Positions 52,532 to 62,841 of a DNA stretch of 64,000 bases are shown piece after piece. Source of the stretch: Bradyrhizobium sp. CCGUVB1N3 (GTDB lineage: Bacteria > Pseudomonadota > Alphaproteobacteria > Rhizobiales > Xanthobacteraceae); NCBI RefSeq assembly GCF_024199925.1, contig NZ_JANADR010000001.1:682001-746000 (forward strand), in the 5' to 3' direction. The position numbers and the translations under genes are program-made. The notes beneath the pieces were generated by a model. The model made no database searches. It saw only the letters and a list, made by a program, of their open reading frames with translations, and had not been told where the DNA came from. Position 1 is the stretch's first letter; every line of letters starts with the position of its first letter.

Positions 52532-54598
52532 TCAGAATGCAAGCTTGGCGCGCGCCCGTACGCGCTCGCTCCTCGCCTGGTTTGCGATCAGCTCGTCGAA
52601 CTGCAGGCCAAAGCCTAGCGACCGGTTCACCTGCAGCTCGACGCCAAGGCCGATCAGGGCCTGGTCGCGCTTCTCCGACAGGCCGTACAGGCCGTAGGTG
52701 GTGGCGGGATCGATGGTGTAGGAGACGATCTGGGTGTAGGCACCGCTGAAGCCGTGCCGATAGGCGAGCTCGACGGTTGATTTGAGCATGCCCGCGGAGG
52801 TGTCCATTACGTGGCTGAGCTTGGTCCCGACCATCCCCGCCAGATCGAAGGCCGAGGTTTGGTTGAAGGAGAGATTGTAGATGCCCGCGCCGGTCTCGGC
52901 ATAGCTGGCGAGCCGGATCGATTGCATGTCGAGCCGCGCATAGGGCGCGATCTTCCAGCGGTTGAGCTCGAACTCGCGGATCACTGCCAGCGAGCCGAAG
53001 ACATCGCTCGCCCCGCGATTTCCGGAGCCGATCGCCAGTGCCGAGGTGTCATAGCGATAATTTCCGAGCGTGCCTGCCGCATAGCCGATGACGCCGTCGA
53101 TGAACCAGTGCGGGGCGGCGCGATAGCTGGCGTAGAGCTGCGTCGACCAGGTGCTGGCATCGATCCCTGAGCCGTCGCTGCCGATCTTGGCGTGATCGAT
53201 GCCGTAGCCGACCGCGATGCCAAACTTCAGATTCGGTGCCAGGCGGCCGTCGACGCCGGCGGTCAGGCCGGTCGCTGACACGTTGTACTTGGCGCTGGCA
53301 TAGGTCGTGTCGCGGCCGAATTGCAGCGCGCCCGCAGTCCAGTAGCGCAACGTCGAGTTGGAGGCGGCTGCCGCCGGCGAGGCCTGCTCGCCATTGGGCT
53401 TGCGCCGTGCCTACGCCGGGTCGGCGGCGCTAGCCATGCTGTCGTCGGGATTCGCCGCCGGCGGGCCATAGGGCCTTTGGGAGCCAGCAGACTGCGTGAT
53501 CGAAGCCTTGTTGCTGACCACGGGCACGTCGTCATTGTGCAGCTCGGTCAGCCGGTCCTGCACATTGTCGATCTGTTGCTGGCCCATCACCTGCACGGTG
53601 TGGACCTGGAAGTCGACCATGGCCTTCACGGTCGGATCCGCGCTCGGATCGGGCATCGCCGTATAGCGGTAGAGCGCCGTCCCCGTGGCCGATCCGAGTG
53701 GGGTCGTGACCGTGATGTCGACGGTGCCGGCCGCGTGCGGCGGCGTGACCACGGAGATCTGCGTCGCGCTCAGCACCTGGAATCCAAGCACCGCTACGCC
53801 GCCGAATTTCACCGACGTCGCCCCGGTGAGCTGCTGGCCGATGACGATCGTGGTTTGACGTCCGACCACCGGCCCCGAGGCCGGACTGGCGCTCGTCACG
53901 ACAGGACCGGACGTGTTGCCCGTCACCGTGATGCTGACGGTCGCCGGCGACGAGGTGCCGACCGCATTGCTCGCTGCATAAGTGAAACTGTCCGCGCCGG
54001 TATAACCGGGCGTCGGCGTGTAGGTGATCGATAGGCCCGAGGCGGTCGCCGTACCGTGCGAGGCCGATGTACCCACCGCCACCGAGCTGGCCGCGGCCCC
54101 CGTGATGCTGAGTGTAATCGGATTGTTGCTGCTGTCATGGGCGACCGTCGCGCTCACGGGATTGGCGACCGGCGATGCCGTGGTCCCTGCGCAGGTGACG
54201 GTGACGTTGATCTGCGACGCCTGATCTTCGCTCAGGGAGCGCCAGTTGAAAATCTGTGCACCCGTCGTGATCACGGTGACCTGGAGCGTGCCCGATGCGG
54301 TGTTGGTGCCGTCGGCATAGTGGCCGCCGACGCCGAGCTCGATGCCGTAGAACAAGGTGGTGTCGATGAGGAAGGTATAGTTCAAGGTGATGACGTCGCC
54401 GGCGGTCAGCGACACCGTGGTGTCCGACTGGTGATCAGCGACGCCGTTGAAGGCGCCGCCATTGATGTCGGCGCAGGTGGTGGCCGCGAGAGCGGTGCCG
54501 ACGCCGATCGCCTGCACCAGAACGAACAGCGCAAGCGCGCGTGATGCGGCACGCGTCGCCGCCGAGATCGCTCCCCAGATGCGCCCGAAAGAAGTCAT
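52532..54598 (-). pseudogene. Second autotransporter, interrupted by an in-frame TAG
   Basis: A single frame of 688 codons from ATG 54598 to 52532 broken only by TAG at 53411-53413. The passenger part has a signal peptide (ALALFVLVQAIGVGTALAAT), a region starting TTCADINGGAFNGVADHQSD, a cadherin-like or Big-type domain (GYTGADSFTYAASNAVGTSS) and an IPT/TIG domain (VVTSASPASGPVVGRQTTIV). After the stop the same frame reads ARRKPNGEQASPAAAASNST and then the beta-barrel, which ends RARAKLAF. A CAG-to-TAG change would explain it. Downstream translation from TTG 53350 would lack a signal peptide. The gene and its leader resemble autotransporter 1. Confidence 0.85.
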
Positions 54599-54765
54599 GC
54601 CCAATTCCCCACCTGTGTTGATCCCCGCCAAGGTCCGGTCTCGACGCGGGATCGCACTGACAGGGCGGACGGCCAGCCAGCGGCCGCACAATCCAAGCGA
54701 CGCGACGTCTGACGTGTCTGGGATCGACTGAAGGGGTCTCGTAGGCGAAAGGGGCGGAATCGACC

Positions 54766-54781
54766 ATCAACGCGCGTTGAT
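54766..54781. promoter_or_regulatory. 16-base palindrome upstream of autotransporter 2
   Basis: ATCAACGCGCGTTGAT, identical to the site at 50069-50084 and at the same 168-base distance from the start codon (54598). The conserved position in two paralogous leaders that have otherwise diverged supports a functional site rather than chance. Confidence 0.6.
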
Positions 54782-54868
54782 CTTTGGATAACGCGCTGGG
54801 CACGCGGCCAATTACGCCGACATTGGCTCTGGACGAGGGCAGGGCACTTCTGCAAATGAAGCGCACAG

Positions 54869-55040
54869 ATGGCGACGAGGAGATCGGCCGGAATGCCGGC
54901 GGTAGAATTCGACCTTCACAGGCTGATCGGGACGAGCGGCGAATTTCGCGACGGTAAGACGGAGGAGGCGTTCTCGGCGAGCACCTGGCGGTCGGCACGC
55001 GCCATGGCTCTGTTGTGCATCCTGGCTGACACGGCCGCTA
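54869..55040 (+). pseudogene. Severed 5' end of the hybrid histidine kinase gene
   Basis: A plus-strand frame starting at ATG 54869 (or ATG 54893, which has AGGAG about 10 bases upstream) encodes MPAVEFDLHRLIGTSGEFRD and then TWRSARAMALLCILADTAA before meeting the IS427-type element. When the element and one TA copy are removed, the frame runs straight into SLSFAPLDFLTLAGSRLAFF at 55889, the first residues of the kinase. So this is the missing N-terminus, including the first membrane helix region. Confidence 0.75.
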
Positions 55041-55050
55041 GGGTCCGGAC

Positions 55051-55811
55051 TCAATTGAGCCAATAGGTGACTGCGGCGGCGATGAAGGCTGCACTGAGGT
55101 AATTCCTGGCGAGTTTGTCGTATCGGGTGGCGATGCGACGCCAGTCTTTGAGTCTGCACCACATACGTTCGACGCGGTTTCGCTGCTTGTAAGCGCGTTT
55201 GTCGTAAGGAATAGGGCTGCGCCTTGATGTGGTCGAGGGGATGACCGGTTCAGCTTTGCGGCCCTTGATCAGGTGGCGCAGGTGATCGGCGTCGTATCCG
55301 CGGTCGGCGATCAGGCGGCGGAAGGGACCGATAGCGCGGACCAGATCGGCGGCAACGGTGATGTCGTTGACATTGCCGGCGGTGAGCAAAAGCACCCGAG
55401 GCCGTCCTTTGGCGTCGGTCAGGCCGTGGAGCTTCGTCGTGCGCCCGCCGCGCGAGCGGCCGATACCTTGCGCGAAGTCCCCCCTTTTGCGCCAGCGGCG
55501 GAGCGGTGGGCTTTGACGTGGGTGCTGTCGATGGCGACGGTGCCGAAGATGCCGCTATGACCGGTCAGAGCCTTGAAGATGTCGTGCCAAATCCCCTGAC
55601 GGCTCCAGCGATTATAGCGATTGTAGATCGTCGTGTAGGGACCATACCCCGCCGGGCAATCGCGCCAGCGACCGCCCGAACGCAGCATGTAGACGATCCC
55701 GCTGATCACCCGGCGATCGTCGACGCGACGCGCTCCACGCCGACCACGGGGCAACAACGGCTCGATCCGCCGCCATTCCGCATCGTTCAAAAGGTAGAGC
55801 ACCTTCGCCAT
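55051..55811 (-). CDS. IS427-type transposase made by -1 frameshifting
   Basis: The first frame (55811 to 55419) gives MAKVLYLLNDAEWRRIEPLL, RSGGRWRDCPAGYGPYTTIY and the first catalytic Asp in GTVAIDSTHVKAHRSAAG. The second frame (to 55051) gives LLLTAGNVNDITVAADLVRA, LIADRGYDADHLRHLIKG with the second Asp, and YKQRNRVERMWCRLKDWRRI with the Glu. They join by -1 slippage at AAAAGGGGGG (55479-55488 on the complement), giving GAKGGDFAQGIGRSRGGRTT between them. Programmed frameshifting is normal in this group. GGAGG precedes ATG 55811. Confidence 0.9.
55479..55488 (-). promoter_or_regulatory. Homopolymer slip site (AAAAGGGGGG)
   Basis: Four A followed by six G on the coding strand of the transposase. 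A -1 shift within the G run moves the ribosome, or the RNA polymerase, from the first transposase frame to the second. The joined product has an unbroken DDE domain, which supports function. Confidence 0.7.
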
Positions 55812-55873
55812 CCCGGCCTCCAAATCATCTTCGGAGACCTTGAATCACAAACCGGGCTCAGCCGGAATCCTTA

Positions 55874-58300
55874 TTGAGTACAGACCCTAGCCTGTCGTTC
55901 GCGCCGCTGGATTTCCTGACGCTGGCCGGCTCGCGGCTGGCATTCTTCGTCGAGATTCGGCTCCTGATCGCGCTCGCGGCGATCGCCGCCGTGCTGGCCG
56001 TGTTGCGGACGACCCGATATTCCCGCATCGTCGCCATCACTCATCTCCACCAGGTCGCGTTTTTCACGCTCAACGCGCTGGTCTTCAACCATCCGAGCCT
56101 GACGCGCCACGGCGGCTTGCTGCTGCCGCTGATTGCCATCGCGCTCAACCTGTGCCTTCCCGGGCGATTTCGCTGGGTCGCGTTGACGAGCGCCTACGCG
56201 CCCATCGTCAGCCTGTTGTTCTGGGCGGTGTTCAGGCCGGACCCGGAGAGCCCGCTTGATCTCACGATCATCGTCCTGGTCGTGCTGGTCGGGTATGTGG
56301 TCGGCGCCGTGTCCCGCACCCAGTTCAACCGGCTACGGCGCGAGGAGTACCTGCGCATGGCGCGTGAACGGCAGGCCAACTTCGAGTTGCGCGAAGCCAA
56401 GGACGCGGCGGAGGCGGCCGCGAGCGTCAAGTCCGACTTCCTCGCGGTCATGAGCCACGAGATCCGTACGCCCATGAACGGAATCCTCGGCATGGCGCAA
56501 CTGGCGCTGGATGATCCGTTGCCGCTTGCCCAGCGCAAGCGTGTTTCGACCATCAGGTCGTCGGCAGCGGGACTTCTCAAGATCCTCGACGACATTCTCG
56601 ACATCTCCAAGCTCGAACGGCGGGCCGAGATCTACGAACACGCGCCGTTCGATGTCAGGCAAAGCCTGCGCGAGATCGTCAATCTGATGACGCCGCGCGC
56701 GCATGAGAAGGGGTTGACGCTGGAGCTCGTGCTTTCGCCGACCGTGCCAAGATGGGTGCTGGGCGATCAGTCACGTGTGCGACAGATTCTGTTCAACCTG
56801 ATCGGTAACGCCCTGAAATTCACGAGCCAAGGGGGCGTCACGGTCGAGGTGATGGCATCGGGGCGCGAGGGCGATGCACAGGTCATCTATTGTGTTTCGG
56901 ACACGGGCATCGGCATCACGGTCGAGCAGCAGGCGAATCTGTTTCAGTCGTTCGAGCAGGGAGATGCCTCGATCCGCCGGCGTTTCGGCGGAACCGGCCT
57001 TGGACTTGCGATCTGCAAGCGGCTCGTCGAAGGCATGAAAGGCGAGATCGAAGTCGAGAGCACGCCGGGGCTCGGCAGCCGCTTCCGCTTCTCGCTGCCG
57101 CTCCCGGCGCACGAGGGCCCGGGTGCGCGCGAGGCGATCGACGTTGCGGCTACGCCGGTCAGGCCGTTGAACCTGTTGTTGGTCGAGGACCTCCACATCA
57201 ATGCGCAGGTCGCTCGTGGCATCCTGGGGCGGGCGGGCCACCGGATTGCGCTCGTCAGGTCCGGCGAGCAGGCGATCGAGCTGGTCCGGAGCGCTCGCTT
57301 CGATGCCGTCCTCATGGACGTGCAGATGCCGGATGTGGATGGGCTGGAGGCTACGCGGCGGATTCGCGCGTTGCCGTCGCCGCAGAGTGGGGTTCCGATT
57401 GTCGCGCTGACCGCCAACGTCATGTCGGAAGATGTCGATGCCTGTCGTGCTGCCGGCATGGATGGACACCTTGCGAAGCCGGTCGATGCCGTTGCCCTGC
57501 ATCTCGCGATCGAGACCGCGCTGACGATCCGGCAATGGCCTGTCGCCGGTCCCGGTGTCGCCCTGAATGTCGGCGGCGATGTTCTGGTGGTGGGCGATAC
57601 CAGCAAGGCAACGCACAGTGCCCTGCGGCACCTCGGTTTTCGGGTCTTTCCGGCCGGCTCTTTCGAAGCGGCCGGTGCCATGCTGGCGGCGCGCGAATTC
57701 GCGGCGATCGTCGCAGTCGCTCCACCATCCGGCTTTCTGGGAGCGTTGCGCGCGCGCATGTCGGACGAAGGCAAGCGAATCTTCATCATCGCAACGTCCG
57801 CCGGCGGGGAGGTCGCGGGTCTCCTGGAAGAAGGCGCAGATCTCGTGCTTGCCGCGCCGCTGTCCGCGGATGACATCGTCTGGAAGATCGAGGCGTTCCT
57901 GGCTCCGCAGCCGCCGGATGAAGCGTTCACGCTCGAAGAGGTCTTCGGGCGTGATCAAATCGACCAATTCCAGGAGTTGTTCGCGGATAGCCTGCTGGAG
58001 CTCGATCGTGCGCTGGCGCGAGACGGCCTGGCTCCGAAGGAACTGGCGGGCATCGCACACCGCATCAAGGGAAGCGCGGCCAATCTGCGGATGTCCGAAC
58101 TCGCCGCGAGCGCCGACGACGCGCTGGTCGCCGCAAGGACCGTGGCGGCTGGGCTTCGCGATCGGGATGACGCCATCAATGCGCTCCGCAGGCAAATCAG
58201 CGTCGTGTTGAAAGGGGCCGGCGCCGGACGAGGCGCCCCGGGTTCCGCAGTGGTCTGCACGGAGTTCGAAGGAGCCGATGTCAACTGTACTCGTGGTTGA
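55874..58300 (+). CDS. Hybrid sensor histidine kinase (TorS-like), N-terminus cut by an IS
   Basis: An 808-residue frame that now begins at a TTG inside the end of the IS element; native sequence starts at about residue 6 (SLSFAPLDFL). Several membrane helices cover about 20-150. HisKA has its His at about 195 (DFLAVMSHEIRTPMNGILGM). HATPase motifs are FNLIGNALKF, VSDTGIGI and FGGTGLGLAICKRL. A receiver follows with Asp at about 482 (FDAVLMDVQMPDVDGLEATR), then a receiver-like segment with no obvious phospho-Asp, then an HPt domain (LAGIAHRIKGSAANLRM). The missing first part is at 54869-55040. The kinase may be unexpressed or misplaced in the membrane. It overlaps its response regulator gene by 23 bases. 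Confidence 0.88.
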   Translation: MSTDPSLSFAPLDFLTLAGSRLAFFVEIRLLIALAAIAAVLAVLRTTRYSRIVAITHLHQVAFFTLNALVFNHPSLTRHGGLLLPLIAIALNLCLPGRFRWVALTSAYAPIVSLLFWAVFRPDPESPLDLTIIVLVVLVGYVVGAVSRTQFNRLRREEYLRMARERQANFELREAKDAAEAAASVKSDFLAVMSHEIRTPMNGILGMAQLALDDPLPLAQRKRVSTIRSSAAGLLKILDDILDISKLERRAEIYEHAPFDVRQSLREIVNLMTPRAHEKGLTLELVLSPTVPRWVLGDQSRVRQILFNLIGNALKFTSQGGVTVEVMASGREGDAQVIYCVSDTGIGITVEQQANLFQSFEQGDASIRRRFGGTGLGLAICKRLVEGMKGEIEVESTPGLGSRFRFSLPLPAHEGPGAREAIDVAATPVRPLNLLLVEDLHINAQVARGILGRAGHRIALVRSGEQAIELVRSARFDAVLMDVQMPDVDGLEATRRIRALPSPQSGVPIVALTANVMSEDVDACRAAGMDGHLAKPVDAVALHLAIETALTIRQWPVAGPGVALNVGGDVLVVGDTSKATHSALRHLGFRVFPAGSFEAAGAMLAAREFAAIVAVAPPSGFLGALRARMSDEGKRIFIIATSAGGEVAGLLEEGADLVLAAPLSADDIVWKIEAFLAPQPPDEAFTLEEVFGRDQIDQFQELFADSLLELDRALARDGLAPKELAGIAHRIKGSAANLRMSELAASADDALVAARTVAAGLRDRDDAINALRRQISVVLKGAGAGRGAPGSAVVCTEFEGADVNCTRG

Positions 58301-58964
58301 GGACGCGCCGGAGATCCGGTTGATGCTGACCTCGTTCCTGAAGGAGGAGGGCATGGTTGCTCACGGCGTAGCGACCGGCGCCGAGCTGCGCGCCGGTCTG
58401 GCCAAACTCAGGCCCGACATCGTCCTGCTCGATATCAATCTGCCGGACGCCGACGGCATTGCGCTGGCGCGAGAATTGCGGCTCGGCGAGCAATGCGGCC
58501 TCATCTTCGTCACCAGCCGCGACTCGGATGACGACGTGCTTTCAGGGCTCGATGCCGGCGGCGACGACTATGTCTCGAAGCCCATCAACCTGCGCACGCT
58601 ACTGGCCCGCATCCGCAGCGTCCTGCGGCGCACGAAAGAATCGATCATCACCTTTGACGGCTGGATTCTCGATCCGGTCCGGCGCGAATTGTTCCGTCCG
58701 GACGGAAGCATGGTCAAGCTGACGTCGGGGGAATTCAACATCCTCGTCGCCCTCGCGTCCCACATGAACCAACCCCTGAGCCGCGATTTCCTGCTCGATG
58801 TCATCTCGAACCGCGATCCTCGTGAGATCAGCGAGCACACCGTCGACAATCTGATCGTGCGGCTGCGCCGCAAAATGCAATACGAAGGCGCGGCGGCGCC
58901 GATCGCAACGGTGCGCGGCGTCGGCTATGCGCTGATACCGCTACAGCAGCCGGCCAGCTCCTGA
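58278..58964 (+). CDS. OmpR-family response regulator
   Basis: A 228-residue two-domain regulator. The receiver domain (about 1-120) has the acidic pair in VLVVEDAPEIRLMLTSFLKE, the phosphorylated Asp in PDIVLLDINLPDADGIALAR and the Lys in DDYVSKPINLRTLLARIRSV. The C-terminal winged helix includes VKLTSGEFNILVALASHMNQ and EHTVDNLIVRLRRKMQ. It starts inside the end of the hybrid kinase gene, so the two form one operon in the style of TorS/TorR. After the IS insertion its expression may depend on a promoter inside the element or kinase gene. Target genes unknown. Confidence 0.93.
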   Translation: MSTVLVVEDAPEIRLMLTSFLKEEGMVAHGVATGAELRAGLAKLRPDIVLLDINLPDADGIALARELRLGEQCGLIFVTSRDSDDDVLSGLDAGGDDYVSKPINLRTLLARIRSVLRRTKESIITFDGWILDPVRRELFRPDGSMVKLTSGEFNILVALASHMNQPLSRDFLLDVISNRDPREISEHTVDNLIVRLRRKMQYEGAAAPIATVRGVGYALIPLQQPASS

Positions 58965-58982
58965 TGATGCGCGGAGGGCGAG

Positions 58983-60476
58983 TTACCCCAGCCGCTGATC
59001 CCGCATGTCCTGGGTGTCCTCAGTCGCCGCCTTGACGGCGGCACTCGCCGCGCTCTTCGCCGCGCCCTTGCGGCTGGCGATCTCGACGGCCTTGCGGCCG
59101 GAGATCTCGTGGCCGGCATCATCCGGCATCTGCCAGAAGAAATACGATGATGCCGCCGACGTCAGCGCCACGACAATGAAAGCGGGCCAGAACACGGTGG
59201 CGTCGATCTCGCTGACATGGCGCCACCACATCGTCGATTCCACCGAGAAGGCGCCGACCGCGACGCCGGCGGAGACCGCGAGCTGCTGGTTGACGCTGAC
59301 GAGCGTGGTGGCGCGGCTCATCTGCGGGGCCTCGACCTCGGCATAGGCCACCGTGTTGATGGCGGTGAACTCCAAAGAACGGAAAAAGCCGCCGACCACC
59401 AGGATGACCATGATGATGAGGAGTGGCGTGGTCACCGTGAACAGCGCGCAGACGCCGAGGAAGAACGCGCTGATGATCGCGTTCACCGTCATCAGGTTGC
59501 GGAAGCCGAAGGTGCGGATGATGCGCGCGGCCAACGTCTTCATGCCCATGGCGCCGAGCGAGGAGGCGAAGGTGACGAGGCCGGAATGGAACGGCGTCAG
59601 CCCGAAGCCGATCTGCATCAACAGCGGGAGCAGGAACGGCAGGGCACCGATGCCGAGCCGGAACATGAACCCGCCGATGACGGCCGCACGCAGCGTCGGA
59701 AGGTTCAGCAGCGAAAAATCCAGCACCGGCGATCCCGTCCGCCGGGCGTGGAGCACATAGAGCGTCATCGAGATCGATCCGCCTGCGACCAGCGCCAGCA
59801 CGGTGCTCCAGGGCAGGAGGTTCAGGCCCGCAACGGAGAGGCCGAAGGCGATGCCGGCGAGCCCAATGCCCGCCAGCACCATGCCGTAGAGATCGAACGG
59901 CTCCTGCGCCTCGCTCTTGATCGGATCGATGAAGCGCAACGCCATGAAGATGCCGAGCAACCCGATCGGCAGGTTGATCAGGAAGATCCAGTGCCAGGAT
60001 GCATAGGTCGTGATGAATCCGCCGAGCGGCGGGCCGACCACAGGGCCTATCAGTGCCGGCACGGTTACCCAGGCCATGGCGTTGACCAGCGCGCTCTTGT
60101 CGATCGAACGCAGCAGCACGAGCCGTCCGACCGGCGTCATCATCGCGCCACCCATGCCTTGCAGGATGCGCGCGATCACGAAATGCGTCACCGATTGGGA
60201 CAGCGCACAGCCGATCGAGCCGACCATGAACACGCCGACCGCGATCGCGAACACCATCCGCGCACCGAAGCGGTCTGCGGTCCAGCCGCTCGCCGGAATG
60301 AACACCGCGAGCGACAGCAAATAGGAGGTGATCGCGAGCTTCAGCGTCAGCGGGCTGGTGCCGATGTCGGCGGCGATCGCGGGCAGGGAGGTCGCGATCA
60401 CCGTCGAATCCATGTTTTCCATGAACAGGGCGGTCGCCACGATCAGCGGGATCACGCGTTGCTTGTTGACCAGCAT
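58983..60476 (-). CDS. DHA2-type MFS multidrug transporter
   Basis: A 497-residue carrier with about 14 predicted helices, the size of EmrB/DHA2 drug:H+ antiporters. It opens IPLIVATALFMENMDSTVIA TSLP, where the D-S-T-V-I motif is typical of the group, and has the loop motif SGWTADRFGARMVFAIAVGV and RILQGMGGAMMTPVGRLVLL (motif C region). The C-terminal 50 residues are hydrophilic and rich in Ala and Lys (KGAAKSAASAAVKAATEDTQ). No partner membrane-fusion protein is adjacent, so it may act alone. Substrates not predictable. Confidence 0.92.
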   Translation of the reverse strand: MLVNKQRVIPLIVATALFMENMDSTVIATSLPAIAADIGTSPLTLKLAITSYLLSLAVFIPASGWTADRFGARMVFAIAVGVFMVGSIGCALSQSVTHFVIARILQGMGGAMMTPVGRLVLLRSIDKSALVNAMAWVTVPALIGPVVGPPLGGFITTYASWHWIFLINLPIGLLGIFMALRFIDPIKSEAQEPFDLYGMVLAGIGLAGIAFGLSVAGLNLLPWSTVLALVAGGSISMTLYVLHARRTGSPVLDFSLLNLPTLRAAVIGGFMFRLGIGALPFLLPLLMQIGFGLTPFHSGLVTFASSLGAMGMKTLAARIIRTFGFRNLMTVNAIISAFFLGVCALFTVTTPLLIIMVILVVGGFFRSLEFTAINTVAYAEVEAPQMSRATTLVSVNQQLAVSAGVAVGAFSVESTMWWRHVSEIDATVFWPAFIVVALTSAASSYFFWQMPDDAGHEISGRKAVEIASRKGAAKSAASAAVKAATEDTQDMRDQRLG

Positions 60477-60636
60477 GACGGATATTTAATGGAAATCAGA
60501 AGGAAGAGATGAGCGATGCGGCTTAACACCCTCGCTGCCCCGAGACCATTGCGGAACCGCGCATAGCACCTAAATCCTGCGTGACGGTGCGCCCCCGACT
60601 GTTTCCCGGGTTGCATCGCCTGCCGGAGATCCCGCG

Positions 60637-60885
60637 ATGATCTACATCCTTGCCGCGCTTCTGCCGCCGATCGGGCTGCTCCTGAACGGGCAGCCGTTCT
60701 CGGCGATCTTCAACCTCGTCCTGTGCGTGGTTTGCCTGATTTTCGGCCTGGTTTTTCACATTTTGCTGCTGGTGCCGTCGGCGCATGCGGTCGTCGCGGT
60801 GCACATGAAGCGCGAGGACCGGCGGCATCGGGAGGTCGTGGACGCGATCCGCCAGCACGGCCCGCCGCCGGGTTATCCGCGCTAA
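60637..60885 (+). CDS. Pmp3/YqaE-family small membrane protein
   Basis: An 82-residue protein with two hydrophobic helices: IYILAALLPPIGLLLNGQPF, the PP-containing helix typical of Pmp3/YqaE proteins, and FNLVLCVVCLIFGLVFHILL. A charged tail of about 30 residues follows (KREDRRHREVVDAIRQHGPP). Members are linked to membrane potential and salt stress in yeast and bacteria; here that is by family resemblance only. A GGAGATC sequence precedes the ATG at 60637. Confidence 0.82.
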   Translation: MIYILAALLPPIGLLLNGQPFSAIFNLVLCVVCLIFGLVFHILLLVPSAHAVVAVHMKREDRRHREVVDAIRQHGPPPGYPR

Positions 60886-62565
<1,680 letters not shown>

Positions 62566-62570
62566 CGCCG

Positions 62571-62740
62571 CTCTCGTGCCCCGGACGCAGCGCAGCGCTT
62601 CCCTTGCATCGTCCAGTTCAGCGGTGCGCTGCAGAGCCGGGGCCCAGCGTTTCTCCATACTGAGGAATTCATCTGTGAGGCGTGGGTCCCGGCTCTGCGC
62701 AGCAGCGCAAAAGCGCTGCAGCGCGTCCGGGACACGAGAG
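62571..62740. repeat. CTCTCGTGCCCCGGACGC inverted element
   Basis: CTCTCGTGCCCCGGACGC at the left and GCGTCCGGGACACGAGAG at the right are inverted repeats with one mismatch. Internal GAGCCGGGGCCC and GGGTCCCGGCTC form a second pair. It directly follows guaB and fills the gap before the MDR gene; it could serve as the guaB terminator. Confidence 0.8.
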
Positions 62741-62841
62741 GGGCGCATGCTTCTGCGACCAACCGCTCCGCCGCTTGTGTATTGACGAGCCTCGCTTGCT
62801 CCGCTTCCGTCGAGGCGAAAGACATTCCGGAGGAAGCCATC

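Larger units (their letters stand above)
55041..55887. mobile_element. IS5-family (IS427-type) insertion sequence, 847 bp
   Basis: The ends are inverted: GGGTCCGGACTCAAT at the left and ATTGAGTACAGACCC at the right, matching at 13 of 15 positions. A TA pair flanks both ends (55039-55040 and 55888-55889), giving the 2-base target duplication usual for this group; CTAG could also be read as the target. Inside are two minus-strand frames of one transposase joined by a homopolymer slip site. The insertion lies within the hybrid histidine kinase gene. Confidence 0.92.

Noticed and set aside
52532..54598. Amber suppression or recoding as a general feature (autotransporter 2 and the IS passenger gene both use TAG)
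   Set aside because: Two TAG-interrupted frames are too few, and other genes use TAG as a normal stop (for example near 1543, 3044 and 18332).
59217..60512. A 431-codon plus-strand frame over the DHA2 transporter
   Set aside because: Composition is extremely rich in Arg, Glu, His and Asp, as expected from the antisense of a hydrophobic membrane protein.
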